Shown piece by piece: positions 32,452 through 43,087 of a stretch of 64,000 nt of DNA. How positions within the stretch are numbered: position 1 is the first letter of the stretch; the number at the start of each line of letters is the position of its first letter. Where the stretch lies: contig CAXAMN010021940.1 in the NCBI GenBank assembly GCA_963970005.1, positions 886,046 through 950,045 on the forward strand, read 5' to 3'. A program made the translations under genes and the position numbers. The stretch comes from Durusdinium trenchii. Its lineage: Eukaryota; Sar; Dinophyceae; Suessiales; Symbiodiniaceae. Below the pieces are notes generated by a model. It did not search any database and had not been told where the DNA came from. It worked only from the letters and a program-made list of their open reading frames with translations.

Positions 32452-34067
32452 CTGCGAAAAATTGGGAAATTGAAAAAACTATCCTGGTAAATATGAAAGC
32501 TCAAGTGTTTGGACAAAAAAAACTCGTACAAAGACTGTGATTCGTCGAAATGAAGCCACCACGCCAATTATATAATTGTCCAAGCAGGAAAGCGCAAAGT
32601 GGCAGGAATAGTAATGAAATGAGCAACTTCCTACAGGAGTCATACGAAATAGCTACACAATCCCAACCAAAGTTCCCAAATGATTTGTTGCAGTTGGACA
32701 CTTGATACAAATAGGGGCTGTCAGTGTTTCAGAAGAGCCTTATAACTGATGGAGCAATGGCAGCCATCCTCCAATAAATACAATAAATACAAGAATATGA
32801 AACAGTTGAAAGCAAAGACAAAATTGCTACAATATATGTCCTCCATTCTATCCACTTGTCATGAAAAGGCCCCAACCTAGCTGGCACTTTTCTGGGCTCC
32901 CAATCATGTCCATCAAACTATTATAGTTTTCTGGCGGCCCAACTTTTCAGCACAAATATCGGCATCACGTCATGAGTAGAGATGGACCAAAATCCTCCCC
33001 CAAAGGCCATGCGCCATCTACCCTGAACTCCACACCTGCAAGCGCCACTGGACGCGCCACGGCCAGCGCCCGTGCATCGCGGCGCCCCAGCGCATCGTCG
33101 CGCTGGGCGGACAGCTCCGCAGCTTCGCCCTGGTTGGTCACGGGAAAAGGTGGGTTGGTCACGGGGTTGGTTCGCATCCACTATCATCCACCCAAGCAGC
33201 TGGAAAAAGATTTTGCGGGGAGATTGAGAGATCTATATACTATTGAAAGGACTTGCTTAATTGCTCAAGGTTGATCTACTATGGAACTACTATTGAAAGG
33301 ACTTGCTTGCAACTATCGTCCCCGAGCCATATAGGGCAGGCAGGGTTCAAAAACTGCACCTTGGACCGTAGGGGTGTCCAGTCCAAAAAGAACTTGGCAG
33401 TTCTCTGCAATCCAGGCGAGGGCAAACCAAAAACCAAAAGCCTTGGATACGTTGATGTCCTTATGGCCTGTTGCTGGGTGGTGTACAGGAACTGAGTACC
33501 ATACTTGCACCCTCCACCCTTGGGCCCCCGATTTGGACGCCTCAAGCGCTGAATGATGTTTGACTGATGTTCAAAAAACACCAAGAAAACAAACACTGGT
33601 TTCAGAGTGGATGGCAGAAGCTCAAAGATGTCCTTTATATCGGGGTCAATTAGGGTCCATTATAAACCACCGAACTTGGGAGCCCAACCTCTGAAACCAC
33701 TGTAATCCATCATAAATCTCCCTAGTCGCCGCTTGTTTCCTCAGCAGCGCAGCTCGCAGCTCTTGGGCAATGCCAGAGGCCAGCATCGGTCTTCCGTCAG
33801 GCGGCTGGGGCGAACTGGAGGCCTCATCGGTGGCATCATTGGCATGCAAACTGGCCAAAGGGCCTCTCAAATGATAAATAGATTGTAAACAACGTGTTTT
33901 AGATTCCCAGTCCCTGGCTTGGCAAGAGTACCTCCATCTTAAGGTGGGTGCGGATGGTTGAATCACGAAGCATCCCAAGAATATTGTGTCGCTCCCAAAC
34001 CCGTCCGTTCAAGCGCGGTAGGAACGCCAACCGAACTCGCCGACGTCGTTCTCCGCCTGGCCTGAAC
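32372..34067 (-). CDS. Coiled-coil protein, several exons
   Basis: Exons on one strand: 33919-34067, 33689-33863, 33358-33467, 33036-33129 and 32372-32451. The last two are firmly linked: CAG|GTGTGG and TTTTTCGCAG|GG join in phase 1. They encode charged helices (EAAELSAQRDDALGRRDA and EQLSEAERAEREALQKEAED) with heptad-like spacing. The upstream exons contain NGRVWERHNILGMLRDSTIR, an Ala/Leu/Gln helix (IAQELRAALLRKQAATREIY) and a hydrophobic stretch (KAFGFWFALAWIAENC). Not all upstream phases match, so more exons or two genes are possible. No family is recognised. Confidence 0.5.
33036..33129 (-). CDS. Coiled-coil exon a
   Basis: Thirty-one codons plus one base between ACCAG|GGC and CAG|GTGTGG. 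The peptide GEAAELSAQRDDALGRRDAR is a charged helix. Third positions are almost all G or C. Confidence 0.7.
33689..33863 (-). CDS. Exon with Ala/Gln-rich helix
   Basis: Fifty-seven codons between GAG AG|GC and CAGAG|GTTGGG, including ANDATDEASSSPQPPDGRP and then IAQELRAALLRKQAATREIY. Strongly coding by composition; membership of the coiled-coil gene is inferred from strand and spacing. Confidence 0.55.
33919..34067 (-). CDS. Exon of a basic protein
   Basis: TTGGAAG|G opens a frame with RRRRVRLAFLPRLNGRVWER and HNILGMLRDSTIRTHLKME. The 3' edge is either GAG|GTACTC or a GC donor further on, which would leave an intron of only about 55 bp. Confidence 0.5.
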
Positions 34068-34464
34068 CTTCCAAAACTACAAAACCCCTTGCATTATCTT
34101 GCATTAGGGCACCAAGACTGGGACCAAAATGGACAAAGGACCAGGTACCATCACAGGCGAAAAATCAGCGAGTTTGAAGATTTTGAAGGATCCTGTGGGC
34201 CCCTGGTCACCCCCAAACCAACCTCTACAAGAACTGATGCACCGGTGTGGGACTCTCTTGGAATTCGGACCAACAAGAATTCCCAAATTGATGTTGTGGG
34301 AGTTGGTTGAATCATAAAATTTCCCCCGGCCCCACACCCCGCCCAGGCCCCGTACCTCCTCACTTGAGGATGAGCTCTTCTTATTCGCCTCTGTGCCCGA
34401 AGGATGTGCGAGAAGAGGCAGTTTTTGTGTGACTTGTAGAGGCAGAAAAGTAGACCTCTTAATG

Positions 34465-35112
34465 TTATATGTTCCTATCCTGTTGAGCAGCAATATCAGC
34501 TGAATCAAGATTTGTGGGATCTTCGTCTTCGTCCATCAATCGGTTTCCTCCAGCGCGCGCACACAAGCACACACCTTGAAGCCCAAACGTGTGTTGGCAC
34601 AGCTTTGGCATGCCCCACCAACTTCGAAAAATCCTGCTGCAAAGGAGTTGACGTTTTTGCAGGGATGTCTTTTTCCGTGTTTGGGGGGAATGCTTTTCTC
34701 CGCAGGGCCTTCTTGGACTTCTTCTTCTTGTCCTGTGGCGAACAAAGGGCAGGGATGCCATTGAAGGCGGACCATCGATGGAACTGTGCGTAACCAAGAA
34801 CACTCGTCGGGTCACTTGTGCGGGGTACTACTGTAAACATCTAGATGTACAACTATCACAAGAGTCTTGACCCCTTTGGAGATGCACATGGCTTTGCTGG
34901 TGTTCACCATGGGTAATGTCTCGCTTCACCAAACAAAAGGGGCCCACCGGCCCACGCATCTATTAAAAGGATGTTCTTTATTGTGCTTTAGTGGCGAAGC
35001 TGATTTCAAACCCTCTGGGCCGCAGTGCCGCACAGCTTAAATGGACACCGTGCCCTGCATCGTAATCCTTCTTGGATTTCTTCTTCACCTTCTTGGCATC
35101 CTTCTTTCCCAT
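34465..35112 (-). CDS. Small lysine-rich protein gene (three exons)
   Basis: A start codon opens MGKKDAKKVKKKSKKDYDAG (35049-35112). A second exon (34619-34732) has the perfect acceptor CGCCACAG|GAC and 38 codons, starting DKKKKSKKALRRKAFPPNTE and ending at TTG|GTGGGG. A third (34465-34547) ends the protein with LMDEDEDPTNLDSADIAAQQ and a TAA. A lysine-rich start and acidic end suggest a small nuclear or nucleolar protein (inference). The phase between exons 2 and 3 does not match as drawn, so a boundary is off or an exon is missing. Confidence 0.5.
34619..34732 (-). CDS. Lysine-rich middle exon
   Basis: Exactly 38 codons, phase 0 at both ends, flanked by CCACAG|GAC and TTG|GTGGGG. The KKKK-S-KK run repeats the composition of the putative first exon. 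Confidence 0.65.
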
Positions 35113-35285
35113 GGCGGCAATGGGCCAGTGTGACTACACCCCTTGGGCCATAACACGCTGCAAGTGACCGTGGGGACATGCCTGCTCGGATGATGTTTGG
35201 CCATGTTTTGCCAGTATGGCCCACATTGTTTAAAAAAGGGTCTCCAGCTTCAATTCGTCACGGCAGGCTGTGTTTACCGCAAAAC

Positions 35286-35351
35286 CTTGGCATCAAGGCG
35301 TCCAAGGCGTCCAAGGCTCTTCATGTCAGCTTCGTAGAGTTGCCGGATGAC
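35286..35351 (-). CDS. Short helical exon
   Basis: Twenty-two codons, VIRQLYEADMKSLGRLGRLD and on, between ACGAG|GTC and AAG|GTTTTG, phase 0 at both ends. The entry phase fits the exon at 35490-35587, so the two are probably consecutive exons of one gene. Confidence 0.55.
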
Positions 35352-35489
35352 CTCGTCACAGTGAACATTCGGTTGTGGCGCGATCGGTCATTGTGGGGCA
35401 TACTGCGAAAACTGCCAAATCACGAGGCCTCCTCCAACCAGTAAGCTAAATCAACACGAACCAAGGGGAACTGGAGACCTTCGACTCAC

Positions 35490-35587
35490 ACCCGCCCGAA
35501 CACTCGGGGCCCGGGCGGGCGTGGAAGGGCCGTCCACCGGCAGCATCATACACTCCGCCACGGTGGTGCACCGCACCGTGGCGCCAC
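35490..35587 (-). CDS. Exon with consensus donor
   Basis: CCCGCAG|GT opens GATVRCTTVAECMMLPVDGP and runs 32 codons to GGGT|GTGAGT. Nearly all third positions are G or C. No family is recognised. Confidence 0.6.
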
Positions 35588-36006
35588 CTGCGGGTGGGGC
35601 GAAGCGCGACGGAACGGAACACCGAAGGAAGCACCGGATGGAAGGGAAGGGATGGGAAGGGAAAGGGATGGATGCTCCAAATGGATAGGAGCTCGTCCTC
35701 CAGGACTGGTTGGGATGGGGGGCACGGGACGGTTGGTACACCTTTTGACATGTTGGAAGCTTGTGAGCTGCAGGATTGGGTGATATATGATGCTCGATAA
35801 TGCTCGTAGATTTACGGATTCGGATAGGGCATTTCCCGAGCATGTCACGGGAAAAGATGGACTGAAGCTGACTGGGCATGGTACATCAAAAAGGACCGAC
35901 AATAATACAAAACGATGTCCAAAGCCGCGTAAGGGCAGGAACATGATTCAGTCTACAGTCGGGGGAACTTTCAAGAAGGTCTCTACTCTACCAGCTGCTT
36001 CCGAAA

Positions 36007-36162
36007 TCACTCCGTCAAAGCCCTAAACCCGAAGCCCGGTCTGGCGCCGCGCCCCCCTTCCGCTCCGCTCCGCTCCGAGCTGCTTCGACTGCCCGAGACC
36101 AGCAAGCCACGCTCGCCGAAGATGCCCGGGGCGTTCCTCGGGAAGTCGACCGAAGGCGGCGG
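36007..36162 (-). CDS. Terminal exon of a Ser/Gly/Arg-rich tail
   Basis: The frame NAPGIFGERGLLVSGSRSSS continues to GFGFRALTE and TGA. Strong third-position bias. The acceptor is not clear and a second frame is open. Confidence 0.4.
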   Translation of the reverse strand, partial: PPPSVDFPRNAPGIFGERGLLVSGSRSSSERSGAEGGRGARPGFGFRALTE

Positions 36163-36402
36163 CCAAGGCCGGGGGGTTGAGGATCCCAAAGCGCAAGGAA
36201 GACGGACTTCTTCACATGATACGGGTTGAGAATGATCATGTTATCGGATCTATGTTTCTTCTGACCTGGGCCCAGTGGATGATGACTAGTAGAGGCCTTG
36301 TCCTAAAATAGTTATATAATTGTGTATTGACTGTTACAGGTAATAATTAGGACAGACCCAAATCATATATACATATATATATATTAATATTATACGCTAG
36401 TG

Positions 36403-36445
36403 AGTTGGAGGCCATCGCTACTAGGTTGGAGGCCATCGCTACTCC
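36403..36445 (-). repeat. Two inverted copies of the TAGCGATGGCCTCCAACC repeat
   Basis: GTTGGAGGCCATCGCTACT is present twice, 21 bp apart, the reverse complement of the unit at 20401-20475. It starts about 11 bp after the donor of the last CNB exon. Confidence 0.75.
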
Positions 36446-36455
36446 TGGAAACCAC

Positions 36456-36545
36456 GTGCCGTAACAATGAAGGAAAGCCCACAAAGAGATACAACCTCAG
36501 CAAACCCACACTCAAAACCGCCAAAATCTTGAGTCTCGAAAACGC
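36456..36545 (-). CDS. CNB domain B: C-terminal part
   Basis: A very good acceptor (TTTTTGTTTGACAG|GCG) opens AFSRLKILAVLSVGLLRLYL then FVGFPSLLRH, exactly 30 codons to CAC|GTGGTT. The hydrophobic content could also be a membrane helix, but the phase and the FP..L end suit a CNB fold. A shifted frame is also open. Confidence 0.55.
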
Positions 36546-39500
36546 CTGTCAAACAAAAACATAGTATATAATTACAGTACATTTCGTTCAAGATTGGGTG
36601 GGCATCAAGGGTGGGCAGTCCAAAGGATTCATGGTGCGAAGACCTTGTGCTTTGCCAAGTAGTGCCATGATTTAAAACTGCACAGGGAGTAAAAAGAGAC
36701 ATCTTGCCATACAGGTGAGGCAGGTCAAAAGAACAGTGGTCCAATTCTTGGAATGGAAACCACCCTATGCGCCCGCATGCGCCTCCTTCCCAAGGCGAAG
36801 CCTCTGAAAGGTGGGCCCTTTCCTCAGGTCCTTTAGGTGCGAAAGACCTGCCTTCACGCCCTGCCCAGTCGACCCACATGGGCCCCCAAGCACGGCGGGG
36901 CTGGGCACCCCGGCACGGTGGCCACGACCATGCCATTGGCTTCAATCTCAACGATGCCATGCACCAGCACCACCAGGTGTGTGCCTGACACCGCTTGTCT
37001 AAAGAGAAAAACGTACAGTATGGTGACTGACAAGGTCTTTAAATTTAGGGATTGTCTCCAGTACAGGTCTTCAGTCCGGTCATTTTTTTTCAAGAAGGAG
37101 GGGGCATGCGGACGCATCTGACGTCCAAGGTGTGCTGGTTCTACTGCAACATCTTTGCCTGCATTCAGTCTATCTACCATGGCCCACCCCCTTGGCAAAC
37201 AGCCATGCTAACCCCCAAAAAACAACTTAGACCAAATTGTGTTCGACCTCATGTTCAGGGTCCTGAGTGTTCAAAAAGACCTGGCTTCTCTTAAGGTCTG
37301 TCCACTGCTCTTCCAAGCCGACTTAGCGTCTGCCCCCACTCTGCTCCCCCTGAGCGCGCACGGGAGCAAACGCCTGGCGTGCCCTGCACCAAGATGGCTT
37401 GGTTGACCATGAAGGGCTGTTCGAACCTCTGCCGAGCGGCCCAAGCAGCGTGGACACGGCCAAGACACTGGTGACGAGTCGCGTCCGAGCTACTGGATGC
37501 ACCAACTGAGCTACTGGAGACGGAGGAAAACACGCGTCCAACCCATCCGCCCTTGTGCCCATAGCTGCAGCGGGCACGGTGGGGGGGCTTTTCAAGTGAG
37601 ACACCATGGTGAGAAAAACGGATGATCCTACACGTACACACAACCACCAAAGGAAAGTGAAACGATTGACCGGCACGGAGTGTTCGGTCGACCGGCACCC
37701 CACGACAGCCGGGCACATGTATGGATAGTTGTCATCCCCACTGACTAAGTCATCCATTTGGAGGCTTGGGTCCTAAGTCCTAAGCTCACATGCCTTCAGG
37801 TCTCCCCCTTAGCCAGGTGGATGTAGAGCCCCCAAAACTCCAAGACCATTAAAGGTGAATGACTGACGGCATTAGGAACAGCCAGTACCATGCGTGCAAA
37901 CACGGCCATCCTTGCAAATCAGGAGGCATGTTGTCCACCAGCATCCTGATGAAGTCCTGCGATTTTGCAGTTTCGAAGTTGCCACGTCGCCATAGCCTAT
38001 GACCATGGTACATAATGTGTACATATATGTATATATATATATGTGTGTGTGTGTGTGTTTTGTGTGTGCGTGTGTGATTACATATGTCCCATGCTTGAAA
38101 AGGTCCTCGTGGCAGCTCACAGACCCAAGGCCCTGGGACCCCACCGGAAGGATGGAGACTTATATTACAAAGACCTATCAGTCTTGTACCGGGCGGTAGG
38201 TGAGATGAGTGAGGGTAAATGAGATGAAATCAGTCGTGTGGTGGACTTGCCGCCGGTCATCAGGATTTGGTGACTACCTTTTGGATCCTTTTGGATGGAG
38301 GATTGGTCGACCATGAGGATTCGTCGCAGGGAGCTTCGGGTGCCCAGCCCCCCACGCGTCCCCCAGCGTCACCGTCACCTGGCTGAAGCCGCCTTCGCCA
38401 GCGCTGGCCTGTTCCAGTGCAGTCGAGGCCGCCTGGAACGTTTGGAAGAGGAGTGGTGGTGGAGCGACTGGGGAACTTGGGATGAAGCTGTTGGATTGGG
38501 ATGAAGCTCCTGGACTTGGAAGAGCAAGGTGTGCGTGTTCTTATGCGGCACGTTTCTGGGGGGGAAGCAGTTCTCCAACAGGTGAATGTGAGCAGGCACA
38601 AGGCTCAGCAGTGACCCGGGGCTCAGCAGCCCCTTGAGCCAGACCCGGGTTTCTGAGCCCAGGAGGCAGTGGACCTCCTGCTTTCTGAGCCCAGGAGTCT
38701 GAGCCAGACATGGTTGAGTGGTGAACTCCAGTTTGATGGTTGAGGGGTGGCTCTACAGCTGAAATCCACACCTCTCCGATAGAAAGCATCACACCCCCCC
38801 CTTGGACTCTGGGTATGGGGAAAGTGGGAAATTCTGCTTCCACAAGGTCTATATCTACCTAGCTCGTGAGGGCCTCAATGACCTCGCGCTTTCAGGGTCT
38901 GCAGCCTATAGGGCCTAGATCTACCTGCCTTCCCACCGGGCACCGGTCCATGGAGCGGAGCGCACCTTGCGGCTCTGGCTGTGAGCTTCCACGATGGCCA
39001 GAATCCGCCTCAAAAGAGAAAGGCCAAGCACCGCAAGCTTTAATTTAGAATTTAGATGTGTCCGTTCGGTGCTCAGGTGATGGCGTTGGCAAGAGAGGGG
39101 AGCCATCATGCCAGCTTGGTTCGCAAGCAATTTGGTGGGTTCCAAATGGTGGGTTTTTGGTAGGGGAGTGGGTCCGGAACGGCTGGGACGGCGGCAGCAA
39201 TCCTGCCGCAAGAAGCACTATATTATATATCAATTATATGCGTATAGGTATATGTAGGTTTCATCAATTTCTGCAATCTGCTGTGTTTTGGGACTCTTGT
39301 AAATAGAGTCTTTGGCATCCAGCATAAGAGCAAAACGATTGCGTTTGGGTGGAATGATGGTGAAATATGGAAGCCAACAAACCCAAGCACGGCTCAAGCT
39401 GGCTAGTATGAGCTGAAACACCGAGTCATCACTTCGAATGGGTTGACTCTCGGACCGTTCCAGGATCACATGACCGCTGCCGACGAGTTGCTCCTCCTCT

Positions 39501-41922
39501 TCGGGGAACTTCTCCAAGACCCTGAGCAGCGCTTTGCGGCTCAAAGCACGCACGTCGCACACGGTGTCTGCCTCAGGCCCGACAGTGGCATGCGACCGGG
39601 TAAGGTGTGGCTGAATGTCGAGCACCGCCGGGTGTAACTCGCGCAAGTATTCCAGCCCTGGACACATGGAATCTAAAAGCTGGAGTCTGATTTCATGACT
39701 GTCAACAGTATGGTTTGTATCCTCCGTGCTTTGCCACCTCAATGCCCACCTGATGCTGATCCCGAATGTAATGGAATACAATGGGTATAATTTGAGAGGT
39801 GATCGATCCCCACAACAGCGTGATCTCTGTGCCTTGGTGCCATCGATTCAGTCAATGAACATCCGAAAGGTTCCGGAAAAGCATGATCCATCATGGACGA
39901 CGTATGACCATATCTACTGGAGAGAGAGAGAGAGAGAGATGGATGGATTGATGTTGACCTTGGCGGGTATTTCGACCATCCCACACACCCCAAAAAGGTC
40001 CATTGGACCGACCCCTCCATTTCAAAAAAAAAGGTGGTTTTCAGTACCAAACTCTTTCACCACCACCACCTCCGCCGCCACCACCACCTAATTGAGTTTC
40101 TCCATGGCCGTTCCCGCGCCCCGTTTCTCCTCCCCAGTGGCCATGACCGTCTCCTTGCGCGTCTGGGAGATGCCCAGCACCGCTTGCCCACCGAAGACGC
40201 TCCCCGGATGCAGGCGGCTCACGGGGTGATCGTTGCCACCTCGGACCAATCCAGCGGGGTGGGCAGCTCCGGTCACGGGCCTCATGATGGGTCGGTGCCC
40301 CGACGGGTGGGCGGAGCTTGCTTGGGACCTTGATCGAAGCACCTCGCGCCCCGACGCTTGATGATTGATGAATGTCCCAACCTGCTCAAAATCCTGAATG
40401 AGGTGTTACCTCTCCAAAAGGGGGAGGTGATTCATCAATGGGCTACATCAATGAATCAGTAGTAGAATATTAGTAGTTTATTATTTGATGTTCTTTGGAC
40501 CTTCTTCTCAGTCTGAGCCAACGAACCCCGAAACAGCGCCGAGGGCCCGGCTTCGTAGTACCTTGCACTTCCCTAGGGCAAGGACCTCGAGGAAAGCTTG
40601 GACCCCTTTCAACGGCTTAGAAGGCGCTGTGCTGAATGGCAATTGCGAAGTGATAGGGAACTCCCAGCGGAAAATGACAAAAGATTACAAAAGTATATCA
40701 AAAGTCAACGAATGGAGGAAATTTCGTTGTTGGGGGACAACGACACGTGCAAGGCCCTTTTATAGTTATAAAATTGGTCAGGGTAACCAGCTCAAGGCAT
40801 CTCAAGGCTATATTTTGATATAAATGACTAGGCATGAGGATGGCTATGAACAAGTGGTGTATGGATGGTTTTCACTCCAGCTCCCACCTGCGTCTTCCTT
40901 AGAGTGTGTAGCCCTGCTTCGTTCCTGAGCTTTCGGCGAACATCTCCTCACCCAGCTCGCTCTCCCGGACGATGACCTCGTCGCGCGCGCAGATCCTGGA
41001 CCGAGGCGGTCGGATGCGGGCTTTGGCGAACACCAAGAGGAGACACCGGGAGACACCATCTTCACAAAACTCGTTGGTTCCGCCTGACCCGGAAAAAAGG
41101 ATTTTTTTTTGTTCAAAGGTCCCTTTTTGGACTGATGCCTATGGGCAAACTCTGGGAAGCGGGGGGGCGTCCTTTCATCGCGCGACATGCTGTCCACTGC
41201 TCGAGCACCAGCAAAAAAATTGCTGCCAAACGTTGGAGCATATATTTTGGGCTCACCACCCCCAATAACCAAAAGCGGCTCAACTAGATGTGGCTCCATG
41301 ACTCACAGATCGTCCCATCCCATGTCCCGACACCGACGCAACCCGTCGACCAGGTCCTTTGGGAGAACTCGCCTGGCGAAGGGAGGAGTTCACACAGCGG
41401 TGGCGAACTCGCACGAACTCGTGGTGAAGGAGATCCACAGGGGTCGCCGGTGGTGAAGCATGATGAAGCATGGAGGTGAGTGGAATCCGGGGCATGCCGC
41501 TCGGAAGCCCAAGTAAAAGTGCGCGCGTCTGGATGTGAACTTCGGCGCGGAAGTCAGTGGAATGCATCAGCATGTTTGATGAGAAGGCCGCCCACAGATG
41601 CGAACAGTTCGTGCCACAACAGATCTGTATACATCCCTGAAACGGCCAACAAAACGAGTGCATGGGTTCCACCGGCAGGACCCCTCCCCTATCCTCCCCC
41701 CTAGGCCTACAGGGCCTACAGGTACGTGATTGGCTTCGGAGGCCGTCTGGCGGGAGGGAGCTCGCCCACCCATCACCGCCACCCACCCATCCACCTATCC
41801 ACCTGCCCATCCACCTATCCAGGATCCACCTGCCCATCCACATACCCACCAATCAATCCCAGCATCTGTTGAGCATGTCCAAGAAGTCCTTCCCACAGTC
41901 CGCAAACATGGCGATGCTGCGC
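36456..41922 (-). CDS. Protein with two cyclic-nucleotide-binding domains
   Basis: Ten exons with matching phases: 41307-41372, 40938-40995, 40540-40585, 40142-40239, 39485-39571, 38925-39008, 38379-38432, 37374-37467, 36878-36984 and 36456-36545. Two more (41864-41922, 41572-41636) join each other but not the rest. Domain A: ICARDEVIVRESELGEEMF, a short strand exon, the phosphate-binding cassette LHPGSVFGGQAVLGISQTR, then DTVCDVRALSRKALLRVLE. Domain B: QPFMVNQAILVQGTP, THLVVLVHGIVEIEANGM and a weak cassette. In domain A the usual FGE glutamate is Gly; the arginine remains. Domain B lacks the FGE motif. The gene could be an ion channel tail (with LPKDLVDGLRR as linker), a kinase regulatory part or a stand-alone regulator; no membrane or kinase exon was found. 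Three of the donors are GC. Confidence 0.75.
36878..36984 (-). CDS. CNB domain B: core strands
   Basis: GTCAG|GC opens THLVVLVHGIVEIEANGMVV then ATVPGCPAPPCLGAH. The L....G.VEI..NG..VA.. pattern is typical; the cassette lacks FGE. Donor CAT|GTGGGT, phase 0. Confidence 0.8.
37374..37467 (-). CDS. CNB domain B: first strands
   Basis: The exon contains RFEQPFMVNQAILVQGTP, the start of a second CNB domain (F....I..QG..G). It ends at CCAG|GCGTTT, a GC donor in phase 1 that exactly completes the Gly codon of the next exon. Confidence 0.75.
38024..38075 (+). repeat. (TA)n(TG)n compound microsatellite
   Basis: TATATGTATATATATATATG followed by (TG)n with one TTTTG interruption. It lies in a presumed intron of the CNB gene. 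Confidence 0.85.
38379..38432 (-). CDS. CNB protein: 54-bp linker exon
   Basis: Eighteen codons, AASTALEQASAGEGGFSQ, between TTCCAG|GCG and CAG|GTGACG, phase 0 at both ends. Third positions are strongly G/C. Confidence 0.55.
38925..39008 (-). CDS. CNB protein: linker exon
   Basis: Exactly 28 codons between CTCTTTTGAG|GCG and CAG|GTAGAT, phase 0 at both ends. The peptide (SSQPEPQGALRSMDRCPVG) is polar and may be a disordered linker between the two CNB domains. Membership is inferred from phase and order. Confidence 0.55.
39485..39571 (-). CDS. CNB domain A: C-terminal helices
   Basis: Twenty-nine codons, ADTVCDVRALSRKALLRVLE then KFPEEEEQL, match the V.A.T.C.L..L.R..L..VL..FP end of CNB domains. 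Phase 0 at both ends (TGAG|GCA, CTC|GTCGGC). Confidence 0.85.
40142..40239 (-). CDS. CNB domain A: phosphate-binding cassette
   Basis: CCGAG|GT opens NDHPVSRLHPGSVFGGQAVL then GISQTRKETVM. FG, the Ala and the Arg of the cassette are present but the glutamate is replaced by Gly. Exit at ATG|GCCACT, a GC donor. Confidence 0.85.
40540..40585 (-). CDS. CNB domain A: short strand exon
   Basis: Fifteen codons, VLALGKCKVLRSRAL, supply the missing ..L..G...VL strand. CGAG|GTC entry and CTCG|GCGCTG (GC donor) exit are in the phases needed by the exons on both sides. Confidence 0.6.
40938..40995 (-). CDS. CNB domain A: first strands
   Basis: TCCAG|G completes a Leu codon and opens ICARDEVIVRESELGEEMF, the classical I...G..I...GE.G..MF pattern. 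It ends at TTC|GCCGAA, a GC donor. Confidence 0.75.
41307..41372 (-). CDS. CNB protein exon: linker
   Basis: GCCAG|G opens RVLPKDLVDGLRRCRDMGWD, with the LP..L motif that lies before CNB domains. The donor ATCT|GTGAGT is consensus, in phase 2, and joins the next exon. Confidence 0.6.
41572..41636 (-). CDS. Helical exon upstream of CNB domain A
   Basis: TTTCAG|GG opens MYTDLLWHELFASVGGLLIK, a helix; the entry phase fits the exon before it. The 3' edge is uncertain and its phase does not fit the next exon, so a missing exon is likely. Confidence 0.4.
41864..41922 (-). CDS. Exon upstream of CNB domain A (linker)
   Basis: GGAG|G opens RSIAMFADCGKDFLDMLNR. The pattern I..F.....FL..L precedes CNB domains in channels and kinases. 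It ends at AGAT|GCTGGG, a GC donor in phase 1 that fits the next exon. Confidence 0.5.
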
Positions 41923-42586
41923 CTCCAACGGGTCGCGACCGGCCGTGGGCAGAATACCGGAAAAGCGATGGAGAGTGGCAGGTGGCAACGAAGAACCGTC
42001 AAAGCGGAGATACCGTCGATATGGGGCGTGTTCAGTTCACACACACACACACCCAAACAAAACCACAAACAAAAAGGATATATATTGGGAACCCCCCCCT
42101 CAAAAAACAACAGAAAACACGACCCAAACGGCATGAACCAAGTGGCATCGCATCCATGTGCGGGCTCAAGAGCTGCAAGTGCCTCGGGTCATCCGGCAAA
42201 AGCTGCAGCCATGGGCTGTGGAACAAATAGTTCGATATGGACTTCCTATAGCTAAAGAGAATTGCACAAGGTCACCAGGTACTTCCTAGGGTGCGTCAGT
42301 GAACTCGAATGGTCCAAAACAACCACTTAGTTGCAGTGTATGGTCCCACACCCGTTGGTTGCACTGCTCCCAGTGAAGGGACCGGGCATCGCTTGGCGGC
42401 GCACAGGGGACGACCAAATCTTTGGTGTTTGGTGCTACGTCCGTCGATCGCCACACGAAAAGGATGACTCAGGCGCGGCGATGTTCACGGGGAAAGCGGG
42501 GGAGTTTTTGGCCGGTTTTGGCCGTTCTTGTGGGGTCGATGTCCTGCAGCAACTTGATGTCCAATCCCTGAGAGTCCAGACATGAC

Positions 42587-42638
42587 CAGCGATGGCAGCA
42601 GCTTTGAGGGACTTCACTAAGTTCTCAAACTCTTCCCG
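42587..42638 (-). CDS. Short helical exon
   Basis: Seventeen codons, REEFENLVKSLKAAAIA, from ACCAG|CGG to GCTG|GTCATG in phase 1. It could be a 5' exon of the CNB gene or of another gene. Confidence 0.45.
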
Positions 42639-43032
42639 CTGGTTCGGTAGTGCTCATGCTGCTGCATCCTCTTTGAGGTGGGCATGTTTAGACATCGAAC
42701 CAGCTCTGAAAAACTTCCACATTGCCATACATTTCCCCATAAGCAACAAGCAATCCCCTGACCCCTTGACAAACCGGCGAGTTATCAGTCAGCCGGGAGT
42801 TATGATCGGGGCCTTCCTAAGGTAGAAAGCATGTGCGTCTGCACAATTAGATTCCCAATTCGGACCGCTGTTTGATTCACCGTCGCGTCCTTTCTTGTTG
42901 TGGATGTTCTCCTCCTTCCTGCCAATCGTCATCACAACTCCTTTTTCGCGTCCATTCTCCGTTCTCACGCCAGCACCGGAAAGACGATGCGTTCTCTGCA
43001 CCCCTCTCCGCCCTCCCCGTCCGCCCAGTGAC

Positions 43033-43087
43033 TGGGGCCCCCTGCCTCGCGGAGGTCTTGTCCAGCAGGCCGCACTCCTTCCCGAAG
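43033..43087 (-). CDS. Short exon
   Basis: TGTCAG|C opens FGKECGLLDKTSARQGAP and ends at CCA|GTCACT. Strong third-position bias, but the plus strand is equally biased here. Confidence 0.35.

Noticed and set aside
41280..41852. 190-codon minus-strand frame
   Set aside because: It is partly a translation of a CCACCTATCCACC-type short tandem repeat, and phase-linked exons of the CNB gene use another frame in this region.
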